A DNA stretch of 64,000 nucleotides from Brevibacillus parabrevis. Lineage in GTDB: Bacteria > Bacillota > Bacilli > Brevibacillales > Brevibacillaceae. A program made the position numbers and the translations under genes. The stretch spans positions 496,001 to 560,000 of the forward strand of contig NZ_RHHV01000005.1 of the NCBI RefSeq assembly GCF_003710905.1, in the 5' to 3' direction. Below are positions 52,754-61,582 of the stretch, piece after piece (position 1 is the first letter of the stretch; each line of letters opens with the position of its first letter). Under the pieces are notes generated by a model, which ran no database searches, had not been told where the DNA came from, and worked only from the letters and a program-made list of their open reading frames with translations.

Positions 52754-54010
52754 GTGACGATGGACGAGATTCGCCCTGTTTCTTTGAACGATATCGACGA
52801 GGTAGCGAGAATTGCCGCCATGGCTTATCCGGGAAGCAATCTTCTCGGGACGGAGGGCAGACAGCAGTTCGCTGAACGGGTCAAAAGCACGCTGGAAAAT
52901 GACCCGAACGTAAGCTATCACGGATGCTATCGGGACGGACAGCTCGTAGGAATCATGAAGTGGTACGATTTTTCCATGTATGTATACGGTCAATCTGTAC
53001 TGACAGGAGGAATCGGCACGGTCGCTGTCGATCTGTTGCATAAAAAAGAAAAGGTAGCGAAAACGATGCTGCACGGGTTTCTCGCGGCTTACCGGGAGAG
53101 AGGGATTCCACTTGTGTCGCTCTATCCGTTTCGCGTTGATTTTTACAAGCAGATGGGCTTTGGGACAGGAAGCAAAATTCATCAGTACAAATTCAAGCCT
53201 GCAAGCCTTCCCTATACGGGCAAGGATCAAATCGTGTACGTGACAAAAGAGGACAAGGAGCAAGTGCTGGCGTGTTACCAGCGGGTCGCCCGGCAGACGC
53301 ACGGGATGATCAAACGGACGGAGCGGGATGTGGACAGCCTGCTGAATGTGCCGGAAAAAATCGTCGTCGGTGTCCGACAGGAGGACAAACTGACGGGATA
53401 TCTTGCCTTCCAATTTGAAAGCGCTCACGAGGAAAATAAAATTTTCAACAACATCGTCGCGAAAGAGCTGGTCTATGAATCGCGCGAGGCGTTGGCGCAG
53501 CTACTCTCCTTCCTGCACAGCCAGGCGGATCAAATACAGCGGGTTGTCCTCAATACAGCCGACGAAGACTTCCATTTGCTTTTGTCTGATCCGGGAAATG
53601 GAACGAACCGACTTTTGCCTAGCGTCTACCACGAGAGTCATGTTTCAGGGGTTGGGCTGATGTATCGGGTGATTGATGTACCGGGCTTTTTCCGGCAAAT
53701 GTCCGCTCATCGCTTTGGCGCAGAAACGGTTCGCTTGCAGCTGACGGTGCGCGACTCCTTCCTGCCGGAAAACAGCGGGACATGGCTTGTCCAGTTCACA
53801 GACGGACATGCTCGCGTGGTAGAGGAAGGACAGGCAGACGCTGCTGTTCAACTGGATATATCCGATTTTTCCTCGCTCGTCATGGGGGCGGTTCGTTTCA
53901 GCAAGCTGCACGAGTACGGTCTGGCAGAGCTGGATGACCTGCGCGCGTTGCCGCAGTTGGATCGGCTTTTTTACACGACGAAAAAACCGCAGAGCATGAC
54001 GCCGTTCTGA
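52754..54010 (+). CDS. Eis-like GNAT acetyltransferase
   Basis: 418 residues if begun at the GTG five bases after AGGAG (the ATG two codons later is the alternative). N-terminal GNAT domain (GGIGTVAVDLLHKKEKVAKTML holds the acetyl-CoA loop), a second degenerate GNAT half, and a C-terminal SCP2-like domain with a terminal carboxylate, as in Eis. Relatives acetylate aminoglycosides or other amines at several positions; a detoxification role is inferred only from the family. Confidence 0.85.
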   Translation: MTMDEIRPVSLNDIDEVARIAAMAYPGSNLLGTEGRQQFAERVKSTLENDPNVSYHGCYRDGQLVGIMKWYDFSMYVYGQSVLTGGIGTVAVDLLHKKEKVAKTMLHGFLAAYRERGIPLVSLYPFRVDFYKQMGFGTGSKIHQYKFKPASLPYTGKDQIVYVTKEDKEQVLACYQRVARQTHGMIKRTERDVDSLLNVPEKIVVGVRQEDKLTGYLAFQFESAHEENKIFNNIVAKELVYESREALAQLLSFLHSQADQIQRVVLNTADEDFHLLLSDPGNGTNRLLPSVYHESHVSGVGLMYRVIDVPGFFRQMSAHRFGAETVRLQLTVRDSFLPENSGTWLVQFTDGHARVVEEGQADAAVQLDISDFSSLVMGAVRFSKLHEYGLAELDDLRALPQLDRLFYTTKKPQSMTPF

Positions 54011-54100
54011 TTTTTAAAATTGTCATGATTTTGCCATAATTGGTCATCTTATTTTGCCTCTCCCCATATGTTGTTAACAAACGGGGAGGGGGCAGGTCTT

Positions 54101-54277
54101 ATGATTTTTTTTACCGTCGTCATCTTTTTTGCGTTTTTGCTGGTTGTCTGGTTTGTGGTGAAGCTCCTGTTCCGTCTGGAGAAGCGCGATTCCATCAAGT
54201 ACGACCAAAGGGAGCTTTGGGAATCATTTGACACAAAGTTGCAGGACATTCGGTACAAGAAAGAGAAAAATAAATAG
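54101..54277 (+). CDS. Small single-helix membrane protein
   Basis: 58 residues: one hydrophobic helix (MIFFTVVIFFAFLLVVWFVVKLLF) followed by a charged tail (EKRDSIKYDQRELWESFDTK). A strong GGGGAGGGGG ribosome site and a terminator directly after the stop support a real gene. No family recognised. Confidence 0.65.
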   Translation: MIFFTVVIFFAFLLVVWFVVKLLFRLEKRDSIKYDQRELWESFDTKLQDIRYKKEKNK

Positions 54278-54308
54278 AGCGCCAGTCACACGGCGCTGTT
54301 TTCTTTTG
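54278..54308 (+). terminator. Terminator of the small membrane protein gene
   Basis: AGCGCC/GGCGCT with an 8-nt loop and TGTTTTCTTTT. Confidence 0.75.
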
Positions 54309-54432
54309 TGACATGCGGTGGGAAGTCATTACCTAAGAAATGAATGCGGGCAGCGAAAACCTTGTGCCGACAGGGACGAGGGCTTCGCCGCGTTTGGGAA
54401 TAAATCGGGCAAGGGAAAGGAAGGTGAGAGCA

Positions 54433-54909
54433 ATGGCGAGTGGATCAGAGGGTCACAAACGTGAATATTTCCGGTTGAAGCTGGAGCATCCCCTCTGTGC
54501 ATTCATGACCATTGTTCTTGTCAAAGGAAAGACGATGGAGATCGGCAGCGCGAAGGTGCTGATTGAGGATATCGGCGCAGGCGGACTGCGATTTCTCTCG
54601 CACTTGAAAATGCCGGCCAGCGACCAGCTCGTCTTGCAGTTTGAGACGGAGTTGTGCGGCTCGACATTGAAAATGTACGGACATGTCGTGCGTACAAGCC
54701 CGTGGGAGCAAGATTTTTATGAATACGCGGTACGGTTCACGATGGAAGAAGCGCAGCATTTGGAGATCAACCAGTTGGTGAACCGTCTGGCCATTCGCTA
54801 TCGGCAAAACCGGGTAGGGACGGAAGGGAGCTTTTGGAAGGGCGATCGGCAAGCCTTTCTGCAAGAATTGGCCCAGGCGTCGCAAACTTTGGAGACGACG
54901 AGAGCATAG
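54433..54909 (+). CDS. PilZ-domain protein
   Basis: 158 residues from the ATG after AAGGTGAG. PilZ signatures: KREYFRLKL (arginine-rich switch) and EDIGAGGLRFLS (D-x-G-x-G-G in place of D/N-x-S-x-x-G). It probably binds cyclic di-GMP and changes the activity of a partner, but the switch motif is not the full RxxxR, so binding is not certain. Monocistronic. Confidence 0.8.
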   Translation: MASGSEGHKREYFRLKLEHPLCAFMTIVLVKGKTMEIGSAKVLIEDIGAGGLRFLSHLKMPASDQLVLQFETELCGSTLKMYGHVVRTSPWEQDFYEYAVRFTMEEAQHLEINQLVNRLAIRYRQNRVGTEGSFWKGDRQAFLQELAQASQTLETTRA

Positions 54910-54940
54910 GGCAAAACAGCAAACGAATCAAGACGAGCAG

Positions 54941-54979
54941 GCTTCTTGTTGGTGGGGTGACCAACAAGGGGCTTTTTTT
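54941..54979 (+). terminator. Terminator of the PilZ gene
   Basis: CTTGTTGG/CCAACAAG with outer GC pairs, then TTTTTTT. Confidence 0.85.
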
Positions 54980-55045
54980 GACAATGCACAAACGAAGTGT
55001 TATATTGTCTGCAATAAACTAAACATTTTGGGGATGTGCTTGTCA

Positions 55046-56197
55046 ATGGGCATCAATGAATCGTTTTGGACTGCTTCATTGGAGGAAGCCAAGCAAGGAT
55101 ATGTAGAGCGGGAGCACGATTATTTGTGCTTGCTATGTGGAGCAGAAGTGGAAAAAGGAATCATCTATCCGGTAGACGGCGCCCTGTTCGAGGCGTCGCG
55201 TTACATGCGTCATCATATCGAGCAGGAGCATGAATCGGTTTTTGCTCATCTGAGCGGGTTGGACAAGCGGTTGACCGGACTGTCCGATCATCAGGCCAGC
55301 TTGATGCGGTTGTTTTATGCGGGCAAAAGCGATGCCGAGGTGCAAGCCGAGATGGGCATCGGCAGCGCTTCGACGATCCGCAATCACCGTTTTGCCCTCA
55401 AAGAGAAAGAGCGGCAAGCAAAAGTATTTTTGGCAATGATGGAGCTGCTGCGGGAAACGGACAAAGCAAGCACATGCTCTTCAACGGGCAAGGGAAAGCC
55501 AAACAAGCAGGCTGAAAAGCAGAGAGAGGCCGGGCCGTCTGAATATGCCGCGGTTGTGCAAAAGTATTTTCCGAACGGGCCAGGCCATTCGCTGGCGCGG
55601 ATACCACGCAAGCATAGCCACAGGCAGATTGTTTTTCAGGAGATTGCCAATCGCTTTGCGCCGGACAAGGTGTACACGGAGCGGGAAGTCAATGAGCTGC
55701 TGGAAGCGATTTATGAGGACCACGTTACCTTGCGCCGTTACTTGATCGACTTCGCTTTGTTGAGCCGGGAAGCCGACGGCAGCGCGTATTGGCGCACGAG
55801 CCGGGCGGGCGGCGACGGAGCGGAGCAAGAGGCGACGACGGATCGCAAGCAAGAGCTGAAACAGCTGTACAAAGAAGTGAAGAGCGAGGCTGGCGTCTAC
55901 CAGATCCGCAACAAAGAGAACGGCAAGGTACTCGTGGCGAGCACCATGAACATCAAAACGATGAACGGCAAAAAGTTCATGTTGCAGCACGGCTCCCATC
56001 CCAACCGGGAACTGCAAAACGATTGGAACGAGCTGGGCGCTGATGCATTCGAGTTCGAGGTGCTGGAAGTGCTGGAAAACAAAGACGAGCCTGCGTTTGA
56101 TGCGAAGGCTGCTTTGGAGAAATTGGAAGCAAAGTGGGTAGAGAAGCTGGCTCCATACGGCGACCGCGGATACCATACCCGAAAACAGGCAGAGTAG
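55046..56197 (+). CDS. Zinc-finger / HTH / DUF2087 / GIY-YIG-like fusion protein
   Basis: 383 residues (a TTG two codons upstream has better spacing to GGGG and may be the start). Modules in order: a possible C2H2 site Cys28-x2-Cys31 with His57 and His62; a LuxR-type HTH about 78-118 (LSDHQASLMRLFYAGKSDAEVQAEMGI); a polar linker; DUF2087 (HRQIVFQEIANRFAPDKVYTEREVNELL); and a C-terminal GIY-YIG-like domain beginning GVYQIRNKENGKVLVAS. In the last, the second motif reads VAS in place of YIG, so nuclease activity is doubtful. Likely a DNA-binding regulator. Confidence 0.75.
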   Translation: MGINESFWTASLEEAKQGYVEREHDYLCLLCGAEVEKGIIYPVDGALFEASRYMRHHIEQEHESVFAHLSGLDKRLTGLSDHQASLMRLFYAGKSDAEVQAEMGIGSASTIRNHRFALKEKERQAKVFLAMMELLRETDKASTCSSTGKGKPNKQAEKQREAGPSEYAAVVQKYFPNGPGHSLARIPRKHSHRQIVFQEIANRFAPDKVYTEREVNELLEAIYEDHVTLRRYLIDFALLSREADGSAYWRTSRAGGDGAEQEATTDRKQELKQLYKEVKSEAGVYQIRNKENGKVLVASTMNIKTMNGKKFMLQHGSHPNRELQNDWNELGADAFEFEVLEVLENKDEPAFDAKAALEKLEAKWVEKLAPYGDRGYHTRKQAE

Positions 56198-56204
56198 AAA
56201 AAGC

Positions 56205-56240
56205 AACAGGCTACCTTGAACTGGAGGGTAGCCTGTTTTT
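56205..56240. terminator. Bidirectional terminator
   Basis: AACAGGCTACC/GGTAGCCTGTT and T runs, between convergent genes. Confidence 0.85.
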
Positions 56241-56545
56241 TAGTCGAGCAGGCGAAAGCGCTCCAGGTGGTCGTGCAATCCGATCTGCTGCAAAATCTCG
56301 ATTTGCCTCGGGCCAATCAGGTCAAAGTGGGGAAAAGCGGCGCGGTTGTGAATATAGGCGGGATTCAAGCCGTGCTGGCGGCACCATTCCACCAGCTTGT
56401 TTGGATCGGCGCAGCCTACTTTTGTCACGGTTTTCATCTCAGGAAAACGCGGGTCCAGCCAGTAATGCGTCAGAAAAGCAATCTCTCCGCGCCGGACCGC
56501 CTGTTTCCACTCGTTTAACTCTGCTCGTGAAATGCCGAATGCCAC
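56240..56545 (-). CDS. YneQ-like conserved hypothetical protein
   Basis: 101 residues (MAFGISRAELNEWK, RGEIAFLTHYWLDPRFP, TVTKVGCADPNKLVEWCRQHGL, PHFDL). The sequence resembles the small Bacillus protein YneQ as I remember it; function unknown. The stop overlaps the terminator stem. Confidence 0.65.
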   Translation of the reverse strand: MAFGISRAELNEWKQAVRRGEIAFLTHYWLDPRFPEMKTVTKVGCADPNKLVEWCRQHGLNPAYIHNRAAFPHFDLIGPRQIEILQQIGLHDHLERFRLLD

Positions 56546-56669
56546 GAATGCTCTCCTCTTTCTGTTGAAAAGATGTGTGGCACAAGCGCATGCTTTGCCT
56601 ATCGCCCCATTATAGCAAAAAGACAGCGCCCATCTGAACGAGAGATGGACACTGTCTTTTTGGTAAAGC

Positions 56670-57092
56670 TTAACGTACCCCCTGAGGAAGTGTCGGAGGA
56701 ATGTAGTTCAGCTCTTCGTCGGCTGTGATGTAGTCGGTATTGACCATGAGCAGCAAGTAGCGTTTGCCCGTTTGCGGGTCGCTGAGAATGATGTGGTCGC
56801 GCCCGGCTGTCTCCAGCACGCCGCGGAAAATTTTCGCGTTCCACTGGCTGTTGTTCTCGAACGTCTGGTAAACGGTAATGACTTTGCCGCGATTCATGCG
56901 CAAAATGTTTTCGATGTACGATTCTTCCATGACTTGCCCCGGCGTATAAGGCGTGCCAGGGATCAGCGCGCCGCTTGGCTGCATAGGAACCAATTGCGGC
57001 TGCTGCTGTTGCTGCATGCCAAAAGGAAACTGTGCGGAAGGATACATTTCATACCCGTAAGGATACGGTTGGTATGGGATTTGCTGACTCAT
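56670..57092 (-). CDS. gerQ: Spore coat protein GerQ
   Basis: 140 residues. The N-terminal half is rich in Tyr, Pro and Gln (QQIPYQPYPYGYEMYP, MQQQQQPQ) and the C-terminal half is conserved (GQVMEESYIENILRMNRGKVITVYQTFENNSQWNAKIFRG). GerQ is a coat protein cross-linked by transglutaminase and needed for localising CwlJ. AAAAGGAGCG precedes the ATG. It lies 27 bp downstream of cwlJ, matching the functional partnership. Confidence 0.92.
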   Translation of the reverse strand: MSQQIPYQPYPYGYEMYPSAQFPFGMQQQQQPQLVPMQPSGALIPGTPYTPGQVMEESYIENILRMNRGKVITVYQTFENNSQWNAKIFRGVLETAGRDHIILSDPQTGKRYLLLMVNTDYITADEELNYIPPTLPQGVR

Positions 57093-57119
57093 GATGAACT
57101 CGCTCCTTTTATCTATCTG

Positions 57120-57542
57120 TTAAAAAACGCGCGGACAATCGGCTCTGGTTGGAATGAAGAAGCAGTGCGCCTTGTAACGCCCGGAGTTTGCCTGATCCCA
57201 CCAGGTGGCAGGGCAATTGCCGACAGGACGGTAAAACCAAAGCGCATTGGTGGCTGGACGTGTCCGCTCGCCATTGATCGTTCGCTGGGCCAAACGTCTT
57301 TCGCGCTCACGTGCCCGCTGGTAGAAGTACGGCTTTTGCACAGACTCATATCCGCCCGGAGATTGATAGACCATATCTCGCATCGTCCGTATGTTCTTGA
57401 AGTCAAGGCAGTTGGCGAGAATCCGGTTGACGCCCACATTCCCCACCATCAGCATCCCCAGCTCGCCTTCGCCTTCCGCTTCCGCGCGCATTAAACGAGC
57501 CAACATATCGACGTCATTGCTGTTCGCTTTGATAACGGCCAT
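57120..57542 (-). CDS. cwlJ: Germination cortex-lytic hydrolase CwlJ
   Basis: 140 residues, hydrolase_2 (SleB/CwlJ) catalytic domain: LARLMRAEAEGEGELGMLMVGNVGVNRI holds the catalytic glutamate, and NALWFYRP/CFFIPTRADCP ends the fold. It degrades spore-cortex peptidoglycan during germination, in Bacillus in response to Ca-dipicolinate. No secretion signal, as expected for a mother-cell-made coat enzyme. GAGGAGG precedes the ATG; operon with gerQ. Confidence 0.93.
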   Translation of the reverse strand: MAVIKANSNDVDMLARLMRAEAEGEGELGMLMVGNVGVNRILANCLDFKNIRTMRDMVYQSPGGYESVQKPYFYQRARERERRLAQRTINGERTRPATNALWFYRPVGNCPATWWDQANSGRYKAHCFFIPTRADCPRVF

Positions 57543-57639
57543 TGCTTCACCTCCTCATAAAACTCACAATGACAATATATGGGCGTATGCCAGATCGGTG
57601 ATTGCACCAGCGAAATTTTTCGGTAGATCGGGGCGGCAG

Positions 57640-57668
57640 TTGACGTTAACGTAAACGGAAGGTAAAAT
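57640..57668 (+). promoter_or_regulatory. MerR-type promoter with operator between -35 and -10
   Basis: TTGACG (57640-57645), 17-bp spacer, TAAAAT (57663-57668). The palindrome ACGTTAACGT (57643-57652) with flanking TTG/AAA overlaps -35 and the spacer, the position used by MerR-family regulators. Autoregulation of the operon is inferred. Confidence 0.7.
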
Positions 57669-57724
57669 ATGGTTAATCAGTTATTTCTGAATATTAGAAA
57701 AGAAAGGTAAAGGAGCAGGAGACG

Positions 57725-58141
57725 ATGAACAGAGAAGGCGACGAAAAGCAAGCACCATGGTCCATCTCTGATCTTGCTCACGAACTGGATGTCAGCACGA
57801 GAACGATTCGTTACTACGAGGAAGTCGGCCTGATTTTTCCGGCTCGAACTGAGCGGGGGATCAGGTATTACAGCCGCCAGGATCGGGCCAGGCTGCGATT
57901 GATTATGCGGGGAAAGCGCTTCGGCTTCTCGCTGGAGCAAATCCGGGAAATGATCGAGTTGTTTGGCGAGGATCGCAGCGGTCGCGCCCAGTTGCTGCGT
58001 GCCATTGATTACGGCAACCAGAAGCTGGCGGAAATTGACGACAAGATCAGGGAGCTGTCGCTGCTGCGGGAAGATATTCTCGCTTACAAGCTGGGGTTTG
58101 AACAAAAATTGCTGGAAGAACATGGGGAGGGGAACCGATGA
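57725..58141 (+). CDS. MerR-family regulator of acyl-CoA metabolism
   Basis: 138 residues. Winged HTH SISDLAHELDVSTRTIRYYEEVGLIFPARTERGIRYY, then a dimerisation coiled coil and no cysteine-rich effector site. Genome context with acyl-CoA ligase and dehydrogenase, plus the ACGTTAACGT operator, resembles LiuR-type regulators of branched-chain and fatty acid breakdown. The ATGA overlap with the ligase gene couples them. Confidence 0.88.
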   Translation: MNREGDEKQAPWSISDLAHELDVSTRTIRYYEEVGLIFPARTERGIRYYSRQDRARLRLIMRGKRFGFSLEQIREMIELFGEDRSGRAQLLRAIDYGNQKLAEIDDKIRELSLLREDILAYKLGFEQKLLEEHGEGNR

Positions 58142-59709
58142 ACGTATCAGCTTTGCTTGCTGTAAACGGACGCAAATATCCCGACAAGCCTGCACTTGTC
58201 GCAGGTGATGCAGAACTTACCTTTGCCGAGTGGAATGATCAGGCGAGCAGGTGGGCCTATCGTTTGAGAGAGCATGGCGTCGAGCCAGGAGATCGCGTGG
58301 TTTTGATGCTGCCGAATTGTCCGGAGTTTGCGGTTTTTTACATAGCCGTTATTCGCTGCCAGGCGCTTGTCGTACCGATCAATGCGCGGTCGACCCAGGA
58401 GGAAGTGCGCTACATATGCGAGCATGCAGGGGCGAAAGCACTGATCGTTCACGAAGCTCTCGTGCACGCGGTCAACGAATGGATCGAACAAGGAACGAAT
58501 CTGCTTGCCATCAAGACGGGCGGCAGTCAGGGCGTTTGGCTGGGAACAGTAGCTTGGGAGACAGGCGAAGACGTTCTCGGCAAGCTGGATGAATTTGCGA
58601 TCGACCCGGATGCTCCGAACTTGACAGAAGACAGCGAAGTCAGCATTTTGTACACGTCAGGTACAACGGGCCGGCCAAAAGGTGTTTTGTACACGCACAG
58701 AAGCTTGCTGACCGTCGCGACCATGATGGCCATCGAACTGTCGATCCAGCATCGCTCTCGCATCCTCCAGCTCATGCCGCTCAGCCATTCAGCGCCGCTG
58801 CACTTGTTTTTTATCTCAGGCTTGATGGTCGGAGCGACGCAAGTGATGGCGCTCACGTTTTCGCCGGAGCTTCTCTTGTCGCTCGTGCAAAAGCACCGGA
58901 TTACCCACTTTTTCGGGGCGCCCGTTGCTTACTTGCTGACGATGAAGCATCCCGAGTTCGCCCGGTACGATTTGTCATCCGTGGAGTTTTGGATGTACGG
59001 AGGCGCTCCTCTGTCCAAGGAAATGGCTGCGCAGATGGAGCAAGCGTACGGCAGGGACAAACTGGCTTGCGTCTACGGGCTGACGGAAGCAGGGCCGACG
59101 GGCACTCGCCTGCTGCACCGCGAGCACCCGGACAAGGTGGGCAGCGTCGGAAACCGCGGCGTCCTGTTCGCCGAAGTCGAGGTTGTCGACGAAGCGGGCA
59201 GACCTGTCCCGGCAGGTACGCCTGGCGAGGTGCGAGTTCGCGGAGCAGGCTCGATGAAAGCCTATTACAACAACCCGGAAGCGACGAGCGAGGCGCTGCG
59301 CGACGGCTGGCTTTACACGGGAGATATCGGAAAATTCGACGAGGACGGCTTCCTGTGGATCGTCGACAGGAAAAAGGATGTCATGATTACGGGCGGAGTC
59401 AATGTCTACCCGAAGGAACTTGAACAGCTGCTGGAGCGTCACCCGGCGATTGCCGAAGTGGCTGTCGTGGGGCTGCCCCATCCCGAGTGGGGCGAGACGG
59501 TTACCGCCTATGTAGTGCTTGTTGCAGGGGCTGATCCGGCGCACGATTGGCTGACAGAAGTGCGCGGCTTTTTGAGCGGACACCTTGCCGATTACAAGCT
59601 GCCGCGACAGGTGAAAGTCCTCGCCCAGCTGCCGCGCAATACGAGCGGAAAAGTGCTCAAGCATGCTTTGCGCGATTCGGCTGCGCAAAAGGAAGTGGAG
59701 CTGACATGA
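58138..59709 (+). CDS. AMP-forming acyl-CoA synthetase
   Basis: 523 residues. P-loop SILYTSGTTGRPKGVLYTH near residue 170, YGLTEAGPTGT, TGDIGKFDEDGFLWIVDRKKD and the C-terminal catalytic lysine in RNTSGKVLKH. It activates a carboxylic acid to its CoA thioester, the substrate of the dehydrogenase encoded next. Chain-length preference is not evident. Coupled by 4-nt overlaps on both sides. Confidence 0.92.
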   Translation: MNVSALLAVNGRKYPDKPALVAGDAELTFAEWNDQASRWAYRLREHGVEPGDRVVLMLPNCPEFAVFYIAVIRCQALVVPINARSTQEEVRYICEHAGAKALIVHEALVHAVNEWIEQGTNLLAIKTGGSQGVWLGTVAWETGEDVLGKLDEFAIDPDAPNLTEDSEVSILYTSGTTGRPKGVLYTHRSLLTVATMMAIELSIQHRSRILQLMPLSHSAPLHLFFISGLMVGATQVMALTFSPELLLSLVQKHRITHFFGAPVAYLLTMKHPEFARYDLSSVEFWMYGGAPLSKEMAAQMEQAYGRDKLACVYGLTEAGPTGTRLLHREHPDKVGSVGNRGVLFAEVEVVDEAGRPVPAGTPGEVRVRGAGSMKAYYNNPEATSEALRDGWLYTGDIGKFDEDGFLWIVDRKKDVMITGGVNVYPKELEQLLERHPAIAEVAVVGLPHPEWGETVTAYVVLVAGADPAHDWLTEVRGFLSGHLADYKLPRQVKVLAQLPRNTSGKVLKHALRDSAAQKEVELT

Positions 59710-61517
59710 GCGACCTGCAAGCGAAAATCGACCAGCGCCGCTACAGCGACAACATCCCTCACCCGCGCGCAGGCAGCCAGCAAAACTTTTTTGCGGCAGA
59801 CCCCAACCTTGCTTTTTTGCTGGAGCGGTATTTGCCGGCGCCGATGCACGATTGGGCGAAGCAGCAGCTTGGTTGGCTGGGGGCACATGCGGCGGGGCCG
59901 CTGGATGAGCGGGCAGCCTATACCGATCGGGACGGCAAGCCGCACTTGCGCAAATACAATCGCCTTGGCGAAGACGTTTCCGAGATCATCACCAACGAAG
60001 GCTACAAGCAGACGGTGGCTGACGTGTACGGGGCGGGGATCGTCCATTATTTGTACCACGACATTCCCGAGCTTGGGTTCAAGGCACCGTACAGCTACTC
60101 CTTTTTGCTGGGCTACCTCGTCAGCCAGACCGAGCCAGGCTTTTATTGCCCGGTGACCTTGACGATGTCGGCGGCGTATTTGATCGATAAATACGGGGAT
60201 GAGCAGCAAAAAGAGCAGTACCTGAGCGGGCTGACCTCGCGGGATCGCCGTTCGCTGTACGAGGGAGCCACTTGGCTGACGGAGCGTCAGGGCGGCTCGG
60301 ATGTCGGGGCGAATCTCACGGTTGCCAAGCCGACAGCTGGGAAGCCGGGCGTCTATCAGTTGACGGGCGAGAAATTTTTTGCCAGCAATGCGGGCGCGAT
60401 GGTCGCCACGGTGCTTGCGAGAATCGACGACAGCAAGCCGGGCACAAAAGGCTTGGGGCTGTTTCTCGTCCCGTGGGTTCGGCCGGATGGCACGCGCAAC
60501 CAGATTGAGGTTCGGCGTTTGAAAGATAAGCTCGGAGTGAACGCAGTGCCGTCTGCGGAGGTGCTGCTTCACGGCGCGGAAGGCTATTTGATCGGACAGC
60601 CGGAAAATGGCTTCAAATACATGGCGGAAGCGCTGAATTTGTCGCGAATTTGCAATGCGATCGCATCGGTCGGAATCATGCGCCGAGCCTTGTATGAAGC
60701 CAAATATTACGCGAGCGAGCGGCGTGCTTTTCAAAAGCCGATCGACCAGTACCCGATGGTCAGAGAAATGCTGGTCAACCTGCTCTTGGATACGGAAGTA
60801 AGCACAGGCGCCGTGTTCGACATGATTGCTGTCTACGACCGCGTACAGGATGGTTCGGGGGGCAGGGACAATTTGGCGCTTTGCCGGCTGTTGATTCCCC
60901 TGTTGAAATACCGGACGGGAGAGGAAGCGGTGGAAGCCGCCCACACAGCTATCGAGATTCACGGCGGCAACGGTTTTATCGAAGAGTATGTCACACCGCG
61001 CTTGCTGAGGGATGCGCAGGTGTTGACGGTGTGGGAGGGAACTTCGAACATTCTTGCGCTGGACATTTTGCGCGTCATGCAAAAAGAAAACAGCCATGCG
61101 GTCTTGATCCGGCTGTTGCGTTCGCGTGCGGCAGGCTGGCACCATGCCTTTTCCCGGCCGTTCGCCCAGCTTTTGCAATCCGAGCTTGCTGTACTGGAGG
61201 AGAATATTGCTTATTTGCTCCAGCAGTCGCCTGATTATCTCAGCTATAAATTGAAGGCGCTCGCCGACCACATGATTGACTTGTACACGCTTTCCTGCAT
61301 CGTCAGCGAAGCAGAGGATCAGCTGCTGCGAGACAACAATGCCCGCAAATACGTGCTGGCAAAGCTGTACGCAAACAAGCATTTGCTGCCGAAGACAAAG
61401 CGGGGCATCCAGGGTGACGAGCTGCTGGATGTGCATTTTTTCCGCGAGCTTCTGGACTATGAGCCGATCCCGCTGGAGGCGCTACAGCAGCAGTCTGCCT
61501 TTTTGTTCGCCACGTAA
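59706..61517 (+). CDS. Acyl-CoA dehydrogenase, AidB-like
   Basis: 603 residues, longer than classical acyl-CoA dehydrogenases and consistent with the AidB-like group. FAD-enzyme motifs: CPVTLTMSAAYLIDKYG, GATWLTERQGGSDVG, KFFASNAGAMVATVLARID, VEAAHTAIEIHGGNGFIEEY with the catalytic-base region, and WEGTSNILALDILR. Last gene of the operon. Confidence 0.9.
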   Translation: MSDLQAKIDQRRYSDNIPHPRAGSQQNFFAADPNLAFLLERYLPAPMHDWAKQQLGWLGAHAAGPLDERAAYTDRDGKPHLRKYNRLGEDVSEIITNEGYKQTVADVYGAGIVHYLYHDIPELGFKAPYSYSFLLGYLVSQTEPGFYCPVTLTMSAAYLIDKYGDEQQKEQYLSGLTSRDRRSLYEGATWLTERQGGSDVGANLTVAKPTAGKPGVYQLTGEKFFASNAGAMVATVLARIDDSKPGTKGLGLFLVPWVRPDGTRNQIEVRRLKDKLGVNAVPSAEVLLHGAEGYLIGQPENGFKYMAEALNLSRICNAIASVGIMRRALYEAKYYASERRAFQKPIDQYPMVREMLVNLLLDTEVSTGAVFDMIAVYDRVQDGSGGRDNLALCRLLIPLLKYRTGEEAVEAAHTAIEIHGGNGFIEEYVTPRLLRDAQVLTVWEGTSNILALDILRVMQKENSHAVLIRLLRSRAAGWHHAFSRPFAQLLQSELAVLEENIAYLLQQSPDYLSYKLKALADHMIDLYTLSCIVSEAEDQLLRDNNARKYVLAKLYANKHLLPKTKRGIQGDELLDVHFFRELLDYEPIPLEALQQQSAFLFAT

Positions 61518-61535
61518 CCAATCGCATCAAAAGGA

Positions 61536-61578
61536 AAAAACGCCCATGCAGCCAATTCGAGGTTGCTTGGGCGTTTTT
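61536..61578. terminator. Bidirectional terminator
   Basis: AAAAACGCCC/GGGCGTTTTT enclosing GCAGCC/GGTTGC, between convergent genes. Confidence 0.85.
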
Positions 61579-61582
61579 CATC

